From NCBI RefSeq assembly GCF_028554725.1, contig NC_071669.1, positions 47,695,501-47,759,500 of the forward strand: 64,000 nt of DNA. Direction: 5' to 3'. The stretch is from Zeugodacus cucurbitae (lineage: Eukaryota; Arthropoda; Insecta; Diptera; Tephritidae). The position numbers and the translations under genes were made by a program. How positions within the stretch are numbered: the stretch's first letter is position 1; each line of letters opens with the position of its first letter. Shown here in pieces: positions 59,091-64,000 of the stretch. A model generated the notes under the pieces. It ran no database searches and was not told the DNA's origin. It was given only the letters and a program-made list of their open reading frames with translations.

Positions 59091-62000
59091 CCTTTATTAT
59101 ATAATATATAGAATTAAACAGTAACGTATAGAAGTAGTTGCAATCTTCAGTGTACTTAATAACTACTCAATAAGATTCAAATTGTACAACTCTTTAGGAT
59201 GCAACACTATACAATTTATAGTTTTAAGCTTAAAAGCGTGATAGTTCAATTAAGTTTTGAATACTAAAGTATCCACAAAGTGTGTAATGGATTTTCACAT
59301 TTTAATACTTTTGGTATTCAGCGCGTATTCAGCGCTAGGGAACTGATAACAGAATAATGCGTTGAATAATACAGTTTACACGTTATATACAGCTGTGTTC
59401 ATTGAAATGATATGATGTAACTTTGATTCTAACTTTTTTCCTGTATTCGCCGTAAAAGCTTTTCCATGTTTGTCTTCTTCGAAATATTACGAAATCTTTG
59501 ATTCTTCAACAGTATAGCTTGCTGTTCTATCTCAAATCGACTTCTATTAGTCATTTCGCCACTTGGTATGTCTAAGCTTCAATCTTTTGTTCAAGAAATG
59601 CATGCTTCAAAGCAATGATAAAGGCATCCATTGTTTTCACCATTTCAGAGTAATAATCAGTTGCCTGTAAATTGGTATAAATGCTTAATATTAAGAATAA
59701 TATTATATATGAAATATGTATTTTATAATGCACTCTACTGAATTTATGCCACTTGCATGTTCGATTCACCATTCTCCAACTTTCGCAAATCCCACGCAGC
59801 TATTTAAACAATATTCTTACAATGTACGAAATTGCATTAACGGTTCAAAATGTTTCCTTCAATTTTAATAATATTTTACTGAAGTTGATTTAATTAATTC
59901 GCCATAAATAGTCGTAATGCCATCCGGGTATTTATAGCTATAAATATTTACAATGGAAAATATGCGAGACACTCGCAATACATACATACATACAACGCGA
60001 CTACCGCAATAAAAAGTACCGTTTTGATATTGCAGCGCGTTGTTGTTGTTATTGTAGGTGGAAGCAATAATAATGAATAAAATGCATATTGAATGAAATA
60101 AAGTGTTTAATGAGAATATTGTGATGATCCTAACAAATGAAGGGGATGGAGGGGAAAATTAATAAGTTGTGGGAGGGTATGTATGTGCTTACAGATATGA
60201 TATATATATATATATTTAAGAATACATACATACATATTGTTTAATATTCATATTCACAGACTTGCTTGCAACTTGTGGAGTTGGTGATTTAATTAAAAAA
60301 ATTTAAAAAATCATTATATTGAGGTAGGTGTGTGTTTGAGGTATATGTATTTATATTTATGTCTGCTATGCCATAATCCAATGCGCATACACCACCGTTC
60401 TTTTACAATGCATAAGTGCCATAGACAAGCAGTATACGTCTGAGCTCATCATCAACACATAAGCAGCTACATATGAATATATCAACGCACTCTCAATATA
60501 TGTGAGAGTGCGTGTAAGGGTAGGTGTGTCTGTGAGCCTTTGGCTAATGATGATGTCGGCATGACGATGATGAAGACCAGCAACGATGATGTTAATAAAG
60601 ATGATTGCTTTGTTGATGCTACTTTATACTTGGGGTTGTTGTTCTTGTTGTTATTTTTATTGCAATCGTAATGTTGACTGCTGACTTTGGGAAAAATTAC
60701 ACAAACACACAGCACACAAACAAACAGGGAAGGATGCACGGAGCAACCAAAAGAAAGCAAAAATTAAGCGCTGCTGTGTAAGGAAAGCAAACACAAGAAC
60801 AGCAACAACAAGACAGTTAAAACAGAAATGCGCACTTAAGCTCGATTTACTCGCACACAAGCGAAGCGAAAACAACAAAAAAAAAAATAAAAATAAAAAA
60901 GAGGAAGATAAAAATTAAAAAAGGACTCACATGAGCATGTGCGCGCTTGTACGCTTTATGAAAACATCAAGAAATTGAGTAGCAATGGAGGCGGCAGGAA
61001 CGGTTGCCAGCGCGCATTGACAGCAACAGGAGCAGGAGCAGCAAAAATTAATATTAATCGTTCGGATATCAGTTTGCTTTAATCTGCTGCTTTAACTCTT
61101 CTTATTGCTGTTGTTGTTGTCGTTTTTGTTGTGCTTGCTGCGGTTGTTGCAGCTGCGGTTACAGCGTGCTTTGTGTTTGTTGCTGTTTTTGCTACATTTG
61201 CAATTTCACCTCACCTACGCTTGCCAGCCACCAGCTTGTGGCGTCTGCCTGTGTTTGTTTTGATTTTAAATTAGTATTTATGAGTCACGCCAAACGGGGT
61301 TAAGCTGAAAAAAGTCATGCATAAAGCTTATGCGAAAAGCTCTTGATGCAATAACCATTTGCCGCTAATCTTTAAAAGATGCTTTCGTCTGGTTAACTGT
61401 GTGGTGCAGCTGCAACGGTTATGTTGATTGCAGGAATACTTAAGCAATTTCAATGCATACTTAGTGGTTGGATGGTTAATAACGGTAATGTATTGTATAT
61501 ATGTATGTGCTTTACCACATAATTTCTGTGGTGTTGTGGGTGGGATCGAGATAGCCGGCCAATTTAATGAATGATTTATATATATATAGATATATATATA
61601 TATATGTATATAAGGACCACAAATGAGAAGATAATAAAATATAACTGATGGAATACTATGTGATCTGGGGGAAAGCATATTTTTTATCAAATTTGAATTA
61701 TTATAACATAATACGAGTACCAAAAGATTCTACACAATAGCAAAGCTTACTAAGCTAGCTTTGGTAATGATTAGAATGATATTTTCATGTCAAAAGTTTC
61801 GGTTTCAAACTAGAAAAATTTGTTCGAGGGACCGTCTCTGGAAATTTCACCTTGAAAGCTCAGGGCCGAATAGTCATATGATGATCGCCTGAGTGTTCCT
61901 ACTTTACATCCAGTTGTGCACATAATTTCGGGAGACATTCTAGAATAAATTTATTTTGTGATGATGTACTATATATAGACGTCAGTTTTTTTACGCCTAA

Positions 62001-62289
62001 GAATTGTTAAACACTTAAAAAATGATAACTTCCTCATCGAAAATGTCAATATCGATAAATCAATGAACTTTTCTCGCTTATTCAAAACGCATTAGATCCT
62101 CGAGATGTCGCTGAAATGCAAAATTATTGTAGATCGCAATAGTTCCAGATCGTTGAAAATCTTGCTACTGCTAAATAATTAGCGAACTCTAAATTACTGC
62201 AGAACCATCTAGTCCACAACCGATCTCTTGATGATTGATCTAATTTCAGTCAATATGTCGCAGTCAATTCTTTTTAGTACTCGAGCTGC
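59091..62289. other. Non-coding AT-rich stretch with microsatellites
   Basis: TA runs lie at about 60199-60215 and 61575-61612, with TTG/CTG triplets at 61105-61180. The section 60360-61320 is somewhat GC-richer. Minus-strand frames at 60482-60878 and 61328-61723 are low-complexity. No gene recognised. Confidence 0.4.
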
Positions 62290-63159
62290 ATTTTTGGCAC
62301 GGAGACATATTATTAGAAGAAAAATATTCCCTCTGAATTTCTTCAAAATATCTAAGAGACTTACCTATATTTTCAGTAAAAAATTTATTAGAAGCGCCGA
62401 GGTTTTCATGTACGATATACAGGGCCTTGAAAACTTAAGGTCCGATATCTCCAATGTATAATGTATATATTATAAGTGAAGGAATAAAGATGGAATTCAA
62501 AATTGATTTTATGGCAAGTAAGCGTGATTGTGAACCGACTTCGCAAATTTTTCATCCGTGTCATTAAGATGTTAATAAAATATTATGAACGGGATTTCAT
62601 TGAAATTGGTCGAGCACTTTCTGAGATATGGTTTTCGACCAATAAGTGGGCGTAGCCACGCCCATTTAATATTTTGTATAGAATTTTGATCTGTATCATC
62701 TTTACCATGACCTTTAACGGTTCTGGTGGTTTTTCTTATTGAATTAAAGCATTTTAAATCGTTTTCAACGTAATCTCTGTATGAGAGGTGGGCGTGGTTA
62801 TAATCCGATTTCTTGAATTTTTGGAATGTACAGGGAAGTGGCCAAAAGAAACGACCCTAGAGAGTTTGATTGATATAGCTTTAGTAGTTTACGATATATG
62901 TACAAAAAACTTAATAGCGTCGGGACCACGCCCACTTTCCCAAAAAAAATACTTTTATAACATTATTTATGGCATAGTTAGGACTCTTTATGTGTTTTCG
63001 GTTTTCGCCATTTGGTGGGCGTGGCAATGGTCCGATTTCGACTTTTTCTATACCAACCTCCTCATGGTGCCAAGTTATCGCTTTACATATATATAACGGC
63101 ATATCTAACTCTTTTATTTCTGAGTGATTCTTTAACAACTTTGTTGCGAGAGTATAAAA
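62290..63159 (-). mobile_element. HINE-like repeat, copy F, 3'-truncated
   Basis: In minus orientation the 5' end (right) is complete: AACTTTGTTGCGAGAGTATAA to 63159. The core contains TGGGCGTAGCCACGCCCA at 62648-62665, a near-palindromic GC box, and GGTGGGCGTGG near 62787 and 63017. The 3' third with the hairpin is missing on the left, and the GTCC microsatellite is lost near 63060-63100. Confidence 0.75.
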
Positions 63160-64000
63160 ATATTGCATCATATGAGTGGCTTAAAAAACTTCAAACCTAT
63201 CTATGGTATCGGCCAAAAATTAGGGAATTAAACTTGTTAGTGACAAGATCTTCTACCATACCAAAAAGGTACTTTCATTACAGCCTCTCTCTAAAACTAA
63301 CTGAACCAGACTGGTTATTAGTAGATAATCTCTGAGAGTTATTGTTCCAAGAGGTCAGTTCAAACGACCAGCGATAGTAAACGCTATAGGTTTCAGTGCT
63401 CTGAAAAGCATGTTATATCACTCAATGGACAAAATAAAGATCTATACTAAATAGTTTTTCTAGAAGTAGTCGTTGTTAACTAGTAAGAATTTTCATATGT
63501 AAGAGTAAATATTTGACACGAAGAAGCTTTGGATAGAAATCAGCTCCTCTAAGTTGATTTTAGAAGCAGATTTTTTTAAAATCTCCAAATTGAAAGCAGG
63601 CAGCTCTAATAAATGTATGTCGGGATATCAAGACGAAGATGCGAGCATCATTTACCTAGGGACTGTGCTTATCCTAGTACAATATTATATTTATTTCGTT
63701 TTAAAATCCACAAAATCTATTCCCTCATGATTTTCCAAAACTAACCAATTCTGAGTGCAGTTAATAAAGCCCGCAGAGGTGCCATCCAATCTAAATCCAA
63801 TTTAATTTTGCAATACATTTCGCATTCATAAAATTGTGCATTTTAAATACAACAAAGTGCTTGCAACTGAGTCTTCACACAGCAGCGGCTCCTCTGCCGT
63901 ATGCCATTGCTGTCGCACTGAGGCAAAAATCAAAAGAGCAAAACTAGCCCAAGTGGGTGTCAAAACTTTTCAATATTCAAACTTATGAATAAAATAAAGA
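63160..64000. other. Non-coding, nothing recognised
   Basis: AT-rich until about 63750, then slightly GC-richer to the end. No coding or repeat signature recognised. Confidence 0.4.

Overview
The window looks like nuclear DNA of a higher dipteran fly, most likely a true fruit fly (Tephritidae), though a name cannot be proved from sequence alone. The background is AT-rich, with CA/TG, CAA/TTG and TA microsatellites. It carries degenerate mariner transposons, RTE-like and I/Jockey/R1-like LINE pieces and many short non-autonomous elements. I see no rRNA, tRNA, CRISPR array or operon, and no long intact gene. It reads as intron or intergenic DNA around one or more genes with very long introns.

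Host-gene signals are few and all on the + strand: a 51-bp candidate exon with strong splice sites (21054-21104), a weaker 45-bp one (48377-48421), a good isolated acceptor (39142), a possible recursive splice site (57301/57302), and a leader-exon region (52075-53209) with two core-promoter-like configurations and a GTAAGT donor.

Mobile DNA fills much of the rest. The commonest family is about 1.2-1.35 kb, with at least eight copies or pieces (666, 4411, 10816, 24251, 31083, 32008, 40199, 62290). It has subterminal inverted repeats, a GTCC microsatellite and a 3' hairpin, like DINE-1/Helentron-associated elements, and its core is built of divergent repeats carrying CCACGCCCAC boxes. Others are a mariner with both ends (14668-15778), a second truncated mariner (38055-38816), a mariner C-terminal scrap (1366-1545), an IS630/Tc1-like relic (58300-59090), three RTE-like LINE pieces on the minus strand (25785, 28782, 54103), three I/Jockey/R1-like pieces on the + strand (18050, 19225, 22075), a three-copy MITE family (24624, 34672, 44310), two TTAA-type elements (5958-6384, 44833-45546) and two Helitron-like 3' ends (35867, 41866).

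The structure least explained by known classes is at 46386-47200: a TTTTAGGCGCTTG-type motif recurs about nine times at variable spacing, next to a GC-rich island (47380-48060). Layout by region: 0-13 kb holds three copies of the main repeat plus a piggyBac-like MITE; 13-28 kb holds a mariner, LINE scraps and the best exon; 28-45 kb is the most transposon-dense; 45-54 kb holds the odd iterated motif, GC island and promoter candidates; 54-64 kb is mostly AT-rich DNA with a few relics. The transposon genes are all broken, so no working pathway is encoded here.
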